A stretch of 64,000 bases of DNA from an uncultured Pelagibacteraceae bacterium (GTDB taxonomy: Bacteria > Pseudomonadota > Alphaproteobacteria > Pelagibacterales > Pelagibacteraceae), in assembly GCA_902548405.1 (NCBI GenBank), contig CACCRN010000004.1, positions 1-64,000 on the forward strand, given 5' to 3'. The position numbers were made by a program, and so were the translations under genes. Of this stretch, positions 48,771 through 57,664 are shown one piece after another. The number at the start of each line of letters is the position of its first letter. Positions within the stretch are counted from its first letter, which is position 1. The notes beneath the pieces are model-generated. The model made no database searches. It worked only from the letters and a program-made list of their open reading frames with translations, and had not been told where the DNA came from.

Positions 48771-50502
48771 AAAATTCTTTTTTATTTTTTTAAGCTATCT
48801 AATTATTTTAAATCCTATTCGTGCAGAAGATAATCCAATTGATATATGGAATCTTGAAAAAAAAGAAAATGAAACTGTTGAGGAAGCAGTTATTACTGAA
48901 GATGAAAATAATAACGATCAAATAAGTGTTTTTGATATGCAGTCAGATAAAAATACTGGCTCGATAGAATTAGATGAAAATTTAATATCAAAAGAAGTCA
49001 AAATTGTAGGATTATATGATCCTGAAGAACATGGTTTGACTATTGATATGTGGACTAATTCTGATGGTCAAAAGTTAAAAAATTTATTTAACAGTTTAGA
49101 GAAAATTAATCTTTCTAATGATGCTCTAGAAATTATGGAAGTATCATTATTAACTAACGCTCATTATCCTAATCAAAATATTACTGAAAATGAATTTTTA
49201 AAATTTAAATCTGATTGGTTAATTAAAAATTCTGATTTAGAACTCATTGAAGAATTTTTGGTTAATAATCAAATTGTAAATTCTCATCCCAAACTAACCA
49301 GACATTTGTTAGACAACTATTTATCAGGCCAAGATATAAAAAAGACCTGTGAATTTTTTACAAAAATTAAAGAACCAGTTGAAGATGAATATTTATCTAA
49401 ATTAAATTTATATTGTTTGGTTAATTATGGAAAAAATGAAGAAGCTCAATTAATTCTAGATCTTAAAAAAGAGCTAGGTTTTCAAGATGAATATTTTGAA
49501 AATAAAATGAATTACCTGTTTGGTTATATTGAGGAAGCATCCAAAGAAATTTCTGAAAGTTCAGTATTTGAGTTTCACTTAGCTCATAGAACAAATCCAG
49601 AATTTTCATTTGAGCCCAATGAAAATACGCCTCAATTAATTTGGAAATATCTATCAAATTCAAATTTACTACCAGATCTAAGTAATGTTGACATAAATGA
49701 TCAAGATAAAATCTTAATTATTGAGAAAGCTGCAAATTATAAAATTTTTTCAGAAAAAGACTTATTTGAATATTATAAAAAATTTCAATTTAATATTGAT
49801 CAATTGTTAAGTGCAACTGATACTTACAAGTTGTTGTCTCCGTTAGAAGCAAGAGCATTAATTTATCAAAGAGCACTTTTAACGAGTGAACCAGAATTGA
49901 AATTGGAATTTTTACAATTGTTGAAGCAGCTATTTGAGGATAACAACATTGGACTAGCTTTTGATATAGAGCTAAATAACTTTTTGAACGAAATTGAAGT
50001 AGATAATGTTCCCTCAGATTATTTAAGTTTCTACAATAACTATTCAAAAAATCAGAATTCAGAGTTCAAAAAAATTCAATACAATAATAATATTTTACAT
50101 CAATCTAAGTGGGTAAATTATTTTAGAGGAGATTATTCAAAATCTGAAATACAAGAAGATTTAAAAAAATTTCTTGATAGAATAATCTTTAGTAATGAAA
50201 CTTTGTCCACCAAAGATATAATTTTTATAGAAAGTCTGAAATCAGACGGAATAGAAATACCAAGCGAGTATGACAGCTTATTTTCACAAAAGCCTTATGA
50301 GCTAGATGAAAGTTTAGTGGACTTGATAGAGGCAAATGAAGTTGGAACAGTTTTATTGTCTTTAATTGAGATAATAGGTAATAACAAAATAGAAAATATT
50401 GATGAAAAAAGACTTTATTTTATTTCGAATACACTAAATCAAATAAATGCTGATTTAATAAGAAATAAACTATTGCTAAAAGTTCTTCCTTTAAAAGTAT
50501 AA
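48745..50502 (+). CDS. Exported helical protein of unknown function
   Basis: A 585-residue protein with a signal peptide (MKILKLLSKKFFFIFLSYLI..., likely cut after NPIRA) followed by an acidic, Asn-rich linker and a long run of amphipathic helices from about 90 to the end. The regular helix-turn pattern resembles a TPR-like or Sel1-like solenoid, but I see no exact repeat motif and no catalytic residue pattern. I use the ATG at 48745 because the in-frame TTG at 48700 precedes the signal peptide. It is overlapped with the 60-residue membrane protein and followed by def after 24 bases. Function unknown; periplasmic scaffolding is a guess. Confidence 0.8.
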   Translation: MKILKLLSKKFFFIFLSYLIILNPIRAEDNPIDIWNLEKKENETVEEAVITEDENNNDQISVFDMQSDKNTGSIELDENLISKEVKIVGLYDPEEHGLTIDMWTNSDGQKLKNLFNSLEKINLSNDALEIMEVSLLTNAHYPNQNITENEFLKFKSDWLIKNSDLELIEEFLVNNQIVNSHPKLTRHLLDNYLSGQDIKKTCEFFTKIKEPVEDEYLSKLNLYCLVNYGKNEEAQLILDLKKELGFQDEYFENKMNYLFGYIEEASKEISESSVFEFHLAHRTNPEFSFEPNENTPQLIWKYLSNSNLLPDLSNVDINDQDKILIIEKAANYKIFSEKDLFEYYKKFQFNIDQLLSATDTYKLLSPLEARALIYQRALLTSEPELKLEFLQLLKQLFEDNNIGLAFDIELNNFLNEIEVDNVPSDYLSFYNNYSKNQNSEFKKIQYNNNILHQSKWVNYFRGDYSKSEIQEDLKKFLDRIIFSNETLSTKDIIFIESLKSDGIEIPSEYDSLFSQKPYELDESLVDLIEANEVGTVLLSLIEIIGNNKIENIDEKRLYFISNTLNQINADLIRNKLLLKVLPLKV

Positions 50503-50526
50503 AAATTATAATAACATACAAATTTT

Positions 50527-51045
50527 ATGGCGATAAGAACGATTATTACAGAACCAAACAAATTACTTCGACAAGTATCAAAACCTGTAGAAGCTGTTGG
50601 AAGTGAAGAGCAAAAATTAATGAATGATATGCTCGATACAATGTATGATGCAAATGGCATTGGTCTTGCAGCAATTCAGATTGGTATACCAAAAAGAATT
50701 ATAGTTATGGATATAAGCAAGGATGAAAACAAAAAAGAGCCTAGATACTTTGTAAATCCTGTAATAAAAAATAAAGACTCACTCAAGGCAACTTATGAAG
50801 AAGGGTGTTTATCTGTACCAAATCAATTTGCTGAAATAGATCGACCAAGTAAATGTGAAGTAGAGTATTTAGATTATAATGGAAAGAAACAGCTACTAAA
50901 GGCAGATGGATTACTTGCAACATGCATACAGCATGAAATGGATCATTTGGAAGGGATATTATTTATTGATTATCTCTCAAAACTAAAAAAGTCAATGATT
51001 ATAAAGAAACTTTCAAAATTAAAATCAAATACAGCTGAAGTTTAA
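50527..51045 (+). CDS. def: Peptide deformylase
   Basis: A 172-residue metalloenzyme that removes the formyl group from nascent proteins. All three motifs are present: GIGLAAIQIG, EEGCLSVP (with the metal Cys) and QHEMDHLEG (with the two metal His and catalytic Glu). Length is normal. It lies next to fmt (3-base gap), as usual. Confidence 0.96.
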   Translation: MAIRTIITEPNKLLRQVSKPVEAVGSEEQKLMNDMLDTMYDANGIGLAAIQIGIPKRIIVMDISKDENKKEPRYFVNPVIKNKDSLKATYEEGCLSVPNQFAEIDRPSKCEVEYLDYNGKKQLLKADGLLATCIQHEMDHLEGILFIDYLSKLKKSMIIKKLSKLKSNTAEV

Positions 51046-51048
51046 AAA

Positions 51049-51969
51049 ATGTCAAAAAAGTTAGTTTTTATGGGTACGCCCATGTTTGCTGTACCAATTT
51101 TAAAATCTTTATATCAAAATGGATATAATATTTCTTGTGTGTATACACAGCCACCTCAAAAATCAAAAAGAGGACAAAAAATTAATAAGTCTCCAATACA
51201 AGGTATTTCTGAAACTTTAAATTTAGAATATAGAACGCCGCCAGTTTTAAATAATGAAGAGGAGTATAATTTTTTAAATTCTTTAGATGCTGATTTAGCA
51301 ATAGTGGTTGCTTACGGACAAATCATACCTAAAAAATTTATAAACCTAATTGAAAAAGGTTTTATAAATATACATGCATCTTTACTGCCTAAATGGAGAG
51401 GTGCCGCACCAATTCAACGATCAATTATGAATTTAGATCAAGAGACTGGAATAAGTATAATGAGAATTGCTGAAAAATTAGATACAGGACCAGTTTGTAA
51501 TAATTATAAAATTCAACTTAATGAAAATTTGAATGCGTTAGAAATTAGTGAAAAGCTTTCCAACTTAGCAGCAGAAAAAATTCTAGATAACGTAGATGAT
51601 ATTTTAGAGGATAAAGCAAGTTTTATTGAGCAAGATCATTCGAATGCAACCTATGCATCTAAAATTCAAAAAACTGAAGGTCAAATTAACTGGGATGAAA
51701 ATGCTGAAAAAATTATTGGTAAGATAAACGGTTTATACCCATCACCAGGAGCATTTTTTATGTTTAATGGAGAAAGATATAAAATTCTAAAAGCTCAAGT
51801 TGGAAGAGCTCAAGGAAATCCAGGGTCAGTGTTGAGTGATAATCTTGAAATTGCATGTGGTAATAATCAATCGATAATTATTAAGGAAATTCAGAGGCAA
51901 GGGAAAAAACCTCAAAATATTGGTGAATTTATTCAAGGTTCGCAGATAAAAAAAGGCTCAAAGATATAA
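51049..51969 (+). CDS. fmt: Methionyl-tRNA formyltransferase
   Basis: A 306-residue enzyme formylating initiator Met-tRNA with 10-formyl-THF. The N-terminal Rossmann domain starts VFMGTPMFAVPIL and holds the catalytic motif NIHASLLPKWRGAAPIQR; the C-terminal OB-like domain (INGLYPSPGAFFMFNGERYK) binds the tRNA. truA begins directly after the stop. Confidence 0.96.
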   Translation: MSKKLVFMGTPMFAVPILKSLYQNGYNISCVYTQPPQKSKRGQKINKSPIQGISETLNLEYRTPPVLNNEEEYNFLNSLDADLAIVVAYGQIIPKKFINLIEKGFINIHASLLPKWRGAAPIQRSIMNLDQETGISIMRIAEKLDTGPVCNNYKIQLNENLNALEISEKLSNLAAEKILDNVDDILEDKASFIEQDHSNATYASKIQKTEGQINWDENAEKIIGKINGLYPSPGAFFMFNGERYKILKAQVGRAQGNPGSVLSDNLEIACGNNQSIIIKEIQRQGKKPQNIGEFIQGSQIKKGSKI

Positions 51970-52710
51970 ATGTTCAGATACCAGCTTTTGATAGAATATT
52001 TAGGCACAAATTACAAAGGTTGGCAAATTCAAAAAAAAAACAAAACTATTCAAGGAATACTTCAAGACAAAATTAGGAAGTTGTTAAAAGAAAACATTAC
52101 TATAGTTGGATCGGGCAGAACAGATGCTGGTGTTCATGCTATCGAGCAGTCCGCGCATTTTGATTTAAAAAATAAACTATTGAGCTTAGATAAATTTATT
52201 AACTCAATTAATCACTTTTTAAAAAATGAAAATATTGCAATCCTTAAAATAAGAAAAAGGACCAGCAACTTTCACTCAAGATTTTCTGCAAAAAAGAGAG
52301 TTTATAAATATGTCATTTTAAATAGAACAAGTTCACCTGTAATTGAAAAAAACCAAGTCTGGCATGTAAGAAAAAAATTAGATTTAGATTTGATGAAATT
52401 AGGGGCAAAGAAATTAGTTGGCACTAAAGATTTCTCAACATTTAGGGCCTCAAGTTGTAATGCTAAGAGTCCAATTAGAACGATGGAATTTGTAAAATTA
52501 AAATCTTTAAATGATAAAATAGAAATTCAGTTTAAATCTCAATCTTTTCTTCAACAGCAAGTACGATCTATGGTTGGTTGTTTAAAATATTTAGGTGAAA
52601 AGAAATGGGATTTAAAAAAATTTGACAAAGCGCTAAAATCTAAAAAAAGGTCGCTGTGCGCTCCACCAGCACCATCTACAGGATTATTTTTATCTAGAGT
52701 TTTTTATTAG
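51970..52710 (+). CDS. truA: tRNA pseudouridine(38-40) synthase
   Basis: A 246-residue pseudouridine synthase modifying the anticodon stem. The catalytic Asp lies in GSGRTDAGVHAIEQSA, and KRVYKYVILN and FLQQQVRSMVGCLKY are the other family blocks. Its last 21 bases overlap the convergent SET-domain gene. Confidence 0.95.
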   Translation: MFRYQLLIEYLGTNYKGWQIQKKNKTIQGILQDKIRKLLKENITIVGSGRTDAGVHAIEQSAHFDLKNKLLSLDKFINSINHFLKNENIAILKIRKRTSNFHSRFSAKKRVYKYVILNRTSSPVIEKNQVWHVRKKLDLDLMKLGAKKLVGTKDFSTFRASSCNAKSPIRTMEFVKLKSLNDKIEIQFKSQSFLQQQVRSMVGCLKYLGEKKWDLKKFDKALKSKKRSLCAPPAPSTGLFLSRVFY

Positions 52711-53181
52711 TTTTTTTTTATTACTCATGGCAAATTTTTTATTTATTCGCCATCTAGATTCTGCTCTTACAATGTACCCACAACAATTTTTTGACTTACA
52801 CTTACAGGGAAATTGTTTGTAATTTTCATCATAACCAAAACCATAATCGCAGGTAAATTCTTCACCTTTTTTGATATCTCTAATTGCTTTAACCCAAATT
52901 TTTAGACCCTTACCATCATAATCACAATTATTGTCACAAGAATGATTAATTAATCCTGCAGTATTCCATGAAAAATCTCCATCAAGGTCATATCTTTTGT
53001 TGATAGTAAATAAATAGATTGGTTTACTATTGTCATATTTATCAGACTCTTCAGTTTGTTTTTTTGTAATTAGTTTACCAACGTAATCAATTATCTTTGT
53101 ACCTTCTTTGATATCTTTAGTGGCATAAAGTCCTCTACCTTTTTTATCGATATCAGATTTTTTAATTTTATATAATTTCAC
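52690..53181 (-). CDS. SET-domain lysine methyltransferase-like protein
   Basis: A 163-residue protein that is almost entirely a SET domain. It shows the SAM-binding GRGLYA at 15-20, the pseudoknot motif NHSC at 79-82, the catalytic-Tyr motif EEFTCDYG with Tyr113, and a post-SET zinc cluster (Cys126, Cys128, Cys133, Cys134 in PCKCKSKNCC). These are the residues expected of an active protein lysine N-methyltransferase. The substrate is unknown; candidates in bacteria are ribosomal or nucleoid proteins. It lies 31 bases after the HDAC-family gene on the same strand, and the last residues are lysine-rich. Confidence 0.9.
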   Translation of the reverse strand: MKLYKIKKSDIDKKGRGLYATKDIKEGTKIIDYVGKLITKKQTEESDKYDNSKPIYLFTINKRYDLDGDFSWNTAGLINHSCDNNCDYDGKGLKIWVKAIRDIKKGEEFTCDYGFGYDENYKQFPCKCKSKNCCGYIVRAESRWRINKKFAMSNKKKLIKNSR

Positions 53182-53212
53182 TGAGTTTTATTTAGTTTTT
53201 TATTGGGAATTA

Positions 53213-54142
53213 TCAATTAAATTCTATTAAAGCATCAACATGTCTTTGAGTACTATCTTGTAGTGCTTTTAGGTCATATCCACCTTCTAGTATAGATACT
53301 ACATTACCTCTACAAAATGATTTTGAAATTTCTAAAGTTCTTTTTGTAATTGTATAATAATCTTCAGCATTAAGTTTTAATTGTGCCAAAGGATCATCAA
53401 TATGAGCATCAAAACCTGCAGAAAATAATAGAAATTCTGGTTTAAATTCTTTTAATTTCTTTACTACTAGTTCATATGCATTTAAATATTCTCTAGCACT
53501 TGTTCCAGCTTCAAGTGGAATATTTAAAATATTATTAAATTTTCCGATCTCTTTTTCCGAACCTGAACCTGGATAATATGGAAATTGATGGGTGGAAATA
53601 TATAAAACTTTTTCATTGTTAAAAAAAATATCTTGTGTCCCATTTCCATGATGGACATCAAAATCAATTATAGCTATTTTTTTATAACCATATTTTTCAA
53701 TTAAATAATTAGCTCCAACTGCAACATTGTTGTAAATACAAAAGCCCATTGCTTTCTCTTTTTCTGCGTGATGACCTGGGGGTCTTACTGCACAAAAAGC
53801 ATTTTTAAATTCTTTTTTTTCAACACCATCAATCGCTGCTATAATTGATCCAACAGCATCTTTTATTGCTTCTTTACTACCAGGGGAGATAACTGTATCT
53901 CCATCTAAGAAATTAAATCCATTTTGGGGGTACGATTGATCGACATGATCAATATACTTAGAAGAGTGAGTTTTTATTAATATCGATTTTTCAAATTTTG
54001 AAGGCTTTTTCCAAATTAAATTTTTGTTATCTAATCTTTTAAAGTTATCAATAACAGCTGTAACTCTATCTATTTTTTCAGGATGTCCATCTCCTGTATT
54101 GTGATTTTTATATGTATCAGAAGTAATTAAAGCTGTTTTCAC
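53213..54142 (-). CDS. Histone deacetylase family protein
   Basis: A 309-residue arginase/deacetylase-fold zinc hydrolase. The tandem catalytic histidines are His124/His125 in RPPGHHAEKEKAMGF, the zinc ligands Asp162 and His164 lie in IDFDVHHGNGTQD, and the third ligand Asp245 is in SAGFDAHIDDP. The C-terminal EGGYDL is also conserved. All active-site residues are present, so it should be a real deacetylase of an acetyl-lysine, acetylpolyamine or similar amide. It overlaps dapE by 4 bases (stop/start), and the SET-domain gene follows it. Confidence 0.93.
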   Translation of the reverse strand: MKTALITSDTYKNHNTGDGHPEKIDRVTAVIDNFKRLDNKNLIWKKPSKFEKSILIKTHSSKYIDHVDQSYPQNGFNFLDGDTVISPGSKEAIKDAVGSIIAAIDGVEKKEFKNAFCAVRPPGHHAEKEKAMGFCIYNNVAVGANYLIEKYGYKKIAIIDFDVHHGNGTQDIFFNNEKVLYISTHQFPYYPGSGSEKEIGKFNNILNIPLEAGTSAREYLNAYELVVKKLKEFKPEFLLFSAGFDAHIDDPLAQLKLNAEDYYTITKRTLEISKSFCRGNVVSILEGGYDLKALQDSTQRHVDALIEFN

Positions 54143-55296
54143 TTAAAATAGCTCTTTAAAATATTTGAATAAATTAAAGTTAATTTTTTTAAATCACTTA
54201 AAGAAACTGCTTCGTCTACTTTATGCATTGTTTTTCCAACCAAACCAAATTCTAAACAGGGAGTAATCTTTCTAATAAATCTTGCATCAGATGTACCTCC
54301 TGTGGTTGAGAGTTCAGGTTTAATTTTAGTAATCTTTTTAATTATATCTTGTATCATATATGTAGTTTTGTTTGGTTTAGTTAAAAACGCTTCACCAGAT
54401 ACACTATATTCAATTTTGTAATTTGACTTATTTTTATGACAAATTTTCTTCAATATTTTGTTTATTTTTTTCTTAATTGAATTCGATGAATGTTTGTTAT
54501 TAAATCTAATATTAAAAGTTGCATTAGCCAAACCTGGAATTACGTTATCGGCTGTGTTATCAATATTTATTTTTGTAACTTCTAGGTTTGTTGGCTGGAA
54601 GTCTTTTGTTCCTTTATCAAATTTAATTTCCTTTAATTCTCTCAATATTTGAACAAGAGCAGTTGATGGATTGTTAGCCCTATGAGGATAAGCAACATGG
54701 CCCTGAATACCTATAATTGAAAGTCTGCCAGTCATACTTCCCCTTCGACCAATTTTAATCATTTCTCCCAATTTATTTGGATTAGTTGGTTCTCCAACTA
54801 AACAAAAATTAATTTTCTCTTTTCTTTTTTTTAAGTATTCGACAACTTTTTTTGTACCGTTAATAGCAATTCCTTCTTCATCACCTGTAATTAGTAAGCT
54901 TATAGAGCCATTAAATTCTTTGTTATTTTTAACAAAAATGCTGACAGCAGAAACAAAAGCTGCAATAGAGCTTTTCATGTCATTTGCTCCTCTTCCAATT
55001 AAATGTCCTTTTTTAATTGAGGGTCTGAAAGGATTTACTGTCCAATCTTTTAAGTTTCCAGGAGGTACAACATCTAAGTGACCAGCGTAGCAAAAATTTG
55101 GACCTTTGGTTCCAAGTCTAGCATAAAGATTTTTAACTGGTTTACTGTTTTTTTCCTTAAACTCTAATATTTTAGTTTTGAAACCAAGTTTTTTTAATTG
55201 TTTTTCTAAGAATTTCATTACCCCAGCATCTATTGGTGTTACAGAGGGGTAACGAATTAGCTCTTTGGCCAATTGTAATTCATTAATGGTTTGCAT
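54139..55296 (-). CDS. dapE: Succinyl-diaminopimelate desuccinylase
   Basis: A 385-residue M20-family zinc hydrolase releasing LL-diaminopimelate. Metal and catalytic residues are visible: His73 and Asp75 in AGHLDVVPPG, the bridging Asp in GRGANDMKSS, the catalytic Glu pair in GDEEGIA and His in the C-terminal GKTMHKVDEAV. Length is normal (E. coli 375). It follows dapD after 1 base, giving lysine and peptidoglycan precursor synthesis. Confidence 0.96.
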   Translation of the reverse strand: MQTINELQLAKELIRYPSVTPIDAGVMKFLEKQLKKLGFKTKILEFKEKNSKPVKNLYARLGTKGPNFCYAGHLDVVPPGNLKDWTVNPFRPSIKKGHLIGRGANDMKSSIAAFVSAVSIFVKNNKEFNGSISLLITGDEEGIAINGTKKVVEYLKKRKEKINFCLVGEPTNPNKLGEMIKIGRRGSMTGRLSIIGIQGHVAYPHRANNPSTALVQILRELKEIKFDKGTKDFQPTNLEVTKINIDNTADNVIPGLANATFNIRFNNKHSSNSIKKKINKILKKICHKNKSNYKIEYSVSGEAFLTKPNKTTYMIQDIIKKITKIKPELSTTGGTSDARFIRKITPCLEFGLVGKTMHKVDEAVSLSDLKKLTLIYSNILKSYFK

Positions 55297-55297
55297 T

Positions 55298-56125
55298 TTA
55301 ATCTCTTAAAAGATCGTTTACTGATGTTTTAGATCTTGTTTTTTCATCTACTTGTTTGATGATTACTGCACAATATAATGAGGGCGCAGCAGAATTGTTT
55401 TTGTCTGGTAATGATCCAGGAACAACAACAGAGTAAGGAGGTATTTTACCATGAGTTACTTCACCAGTTTTTCTATTAACGATTTTAGTTGATTGGCCAA
55501 TATACATACCCATACTAAGCACCGAACCTTCACCAACTATTACACCCTCCACAACCTCTGACATAGCACCTACAAAAACATTATCTTCAATAATAGTTGG
55601 AAGTGCTTGTGCTGGTTCTAAAACTCCACCAATACCAGTTCCAGCTGAAATATGACAATTTTTTCCAATCTGACAGCAACTACCTGCACGACTAAATGTA
55701 TCCATCATTGTTCCTTCATCTATGTAAGCACCAATATTTACATAACTTGGCATTAGAACAACATTTTTAGCAACATATGATCCTTTTCTCATTGCAGTAT
55801 TTGGTACCATTCTAAAACCTGCTTTTTCAAAATCAGCATTTGACCATCCGGCTGTTTTTCCTTTTAACAAATGAGCTTTATCTCTCCAAGCTGAGTAGGG
55901 ACCATCTAAAGTTTCCATTCCATGAATTCTAAAACTTAGCATAATTGCTTTTTTTAGGTGTTGATGAGTTACCCATTCACCATTAATTTTTTCAGCAACT
56001 CTAGATTCACCACTATCTAGATCTTCTATTACTTGATTAATAGTATCTTTTAATTTTTGATCTGAATTTTGATTAACTTGATCTTTGTTTTCCCAAGCTT
56101 CATTTATAATGTTTTCTATACTCAT
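55298..56125 (-). CDS. dapD: Tetrahydrodipicolinate N-succinyltransferase
   Basis: A 275-residue left-handed beta-helix acyltransferase using succinyl-CoA. Hexapeptide repeats fill the centre ([52 protein letters not shown]). The N-terminal helical domain and C-terminal extension are complete. It starts the dap pair, 4 bases after the HAD phosphatase gene. Confidence 0.97.
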   Translation of the reverse strand: MSIENIINEAWENKDQVNQNSDQKLKDTINQVIEDLDSGESRVAEKINGEWVTHQHLKKAIMLSFRIHGMETLDGPYSAWRDKAHLLKGKTAGWSNADFEKAGFRMVPNTAMRKGSYVAKNVVLMPSYVNIGAYIDEGTMMDTFSRAGSCCQIGKNCHISAGTGIGGVLEPAQALPTIIEDNVFVGAMSEVVEGVIVGEGSVLSMGMYIGQSTKIVNRKTGEVTHGKIPPYSVVVPGSLPDKNNSAAPSLYCAVIIKQVDEKTRSKTSVNDLLRD

Positions 56126-56129
56126 AGTT

Positions 56130-56801
56130 TTATTGGTTTTTTAATAACCTTATTTCTTTTAAAAATAAAGTAAGATTTTCAATTTTATAATCAATATATT
56201 CTTTATTAGATTCTTTTTTGCCCCATTCCTCATCATTAATTAACCAAGCAGTAATTGTTCCTCGCTCTTTACCTATCGATAAGTTTTTTGCTATATCTTC
56301 AATGTACAAAGTTTCTTTTGGATCAATTTTGAATTTTTCTACCATTAAATCGAAAGCTTTAGCTTCTGGTTTTGGGTGATATTCTGCATCTACGATATCA
56401 AATATGCCTTCAAATTGGTCGTCAATTCCTAGTGTTGTAGTGATGTGCTTTACATGATTGTAACTACCATTAGTGAAGACAAATTTTCTTAAATTTATAT
56501 TCTCTAACTCATATCTTAATGCCGTATCTTTTTCTAAAAAAGATAAATCAATATCATGAACAAAATCTAAAAATTCTTTAGGATCAATTTCATGATGTAT
56601 CATTAGACCATTTAAGCTTGTGTTATATTTATGAAAGTAATTTGTCTGAAGTTCTTTGGCTTTTTTTAAATCTACATTAAGTTTACTTGAGATATATTCA
56701 GTCATTTTTCTACTTACTTGGCCAAATACTGCCTCTAGGTCACTATAAAGTACACCATCACAATCAAATAGAATATTTTTAATATGGCTTAAATTTTTCA
56801 T
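56130..56801 (-). CDS. HAD phosphatase, pyrimidine 5'-nucleotidase-like
   Basis: A 223-residue HAD hydrolase. The nucleophile motif is FDCDGVLY (Asp13, Asp15), motif II is [11 protein letters not shown], and motif III/IV run [10 protein letters not shown]...YIEDIAKNL. It resembles the SDT1/pyrimidine 5'-nucleotidase branch that often sits next to dapD and argB in Alphaproteobacteria (recalled). The substrate is a nucleotide or other phosphate ester; not certain. The argB stop overlaps its start by 4 bases. Confidence 0.88.
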   Translation of the reverse strand: MKNLSHIKNILFDCDGVLYSDLEAVFGQVSRKMTEYISSKLNVDLKKAKELQTNYFHKYNTSLNGLMIHHEIDPKEFLDFVHDIDLSFLEKDTALRYELENINLRKFVFTNGSYNHVKHITTTLGIDDQFEGIFDIVDAEYHPKPEAKAFDLMVEKFKIDPKETLYIEDIAKNLSIGKERGTITAWLINDEEWGKKESNKEYIDYKIENLTLFLKEIRLLKNQ

Positions 56802-57664
56802 TGTCTAATTAAAGTTCCAGATCCCTCATCTGATAAAAGTTCAAATAGAACAGAATGATTTTTTCTTCCATCTATTATAACAACTCCTTTTACTCCATTA
56901 CTAGCTACATCTAAGCAATTATTTATTTTTGGAATCATACCACCAGTAATTGTTTCATTATCGATTAAGTTTTTTATAGACACTGAATTAATTTCTGGAA
57001 TTAGATTTTTATTGTTATCCAAAACACCTTCTACGTCACTCAATATAATTAACCTTCTTGCGTTAATTTTTTTAGCAATAAAGCCAGCTGCAGTATCTGC
57101 ATTGACGTTATAAGTTTGATCATTTTTATCTAAACCTAAGGGGGCAATAATAGGCACTTTTTTATCTGCTATAATTTTATCTATTATTGATTGATCTACA
57201 TTTGTAGGAGAGCCCACAAAACCAAGCCCTTCATTTTCTTGTACAACTGTTAAAATATTATTTTCCTTGGAATTAATACTCTGACTTTCGCAATTTTGCT
57301 GATCTAGAGCATTGATAATTTCTTTATTAAAATCAATTAATACTTCTTCTACAACTTTAATAGTTTCTTTGTCGGTTACCCTTAATCCTTTTATAAATTT
57401 ACTTTCTAAACCTATCTCATTAAGTTTATTGCTTATTCTTTTCCCACCCCCGTGAACAATAATAGGGGTAAATCCTAGTTTATTTAGTGTTGAAATATCT
57501 TTAATAAAAATATCAAAAAGATTTTGATCAATTAAAACGCTACCACCGCATTTAATAACAATATATTCATCGTTATATTTTTCTAAATATTTTTTTACTT
57601 CTTCAGTTGAAGGACCATCGAGTGGTAGAATTGTTTTTAATTCCTCTTCTTTAATATCCAACAT
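56798..57664 (-). CDS. argB: Acetylglutamate kinase
   Basis: A 288-residue amino-acid kinase of arginine synthesis, phosphorylating N-acetylglutamate. The signatures VIKCGGSVL, IIVHGGGKRIS and the N-acetylglutamate-binding NVNADTAAGFIA are visible, with the ATP region LSDVEGVL near the C-terminus. The N-terminal helix typical of the arginine-sensitive hexameric form is present. It overlaps yidC by one base; the engB (yihA) GTPase that usually sits between them in relatives is absent. Confidence 0.95.
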   Translation of the reverse strand: MLDIKEEELKTILPLDGPSTEEVKKYLEKYNDEYIVIKCGGSVLIDQNLFDIFIKDISTLNKLGFTPIIVHGGGKRISNKLNEIGLESKFIKGLRVTDKETIKVVEEVLIDFNKEIINALDQQNCESQSINSKENNILTVVQENEGLGFVGSPTNVDQSIIDKIIADKKVPIIAPLGLDKNDQTYNVNADTAAGFIAKKINARRLIILSDVEGVLDNNKNLIPEINSVSIKNLIDNETITGGMIPKINNCLDVASNGVKGVVIIDGRKNHSVLFELLSDEGSGTLIRQ

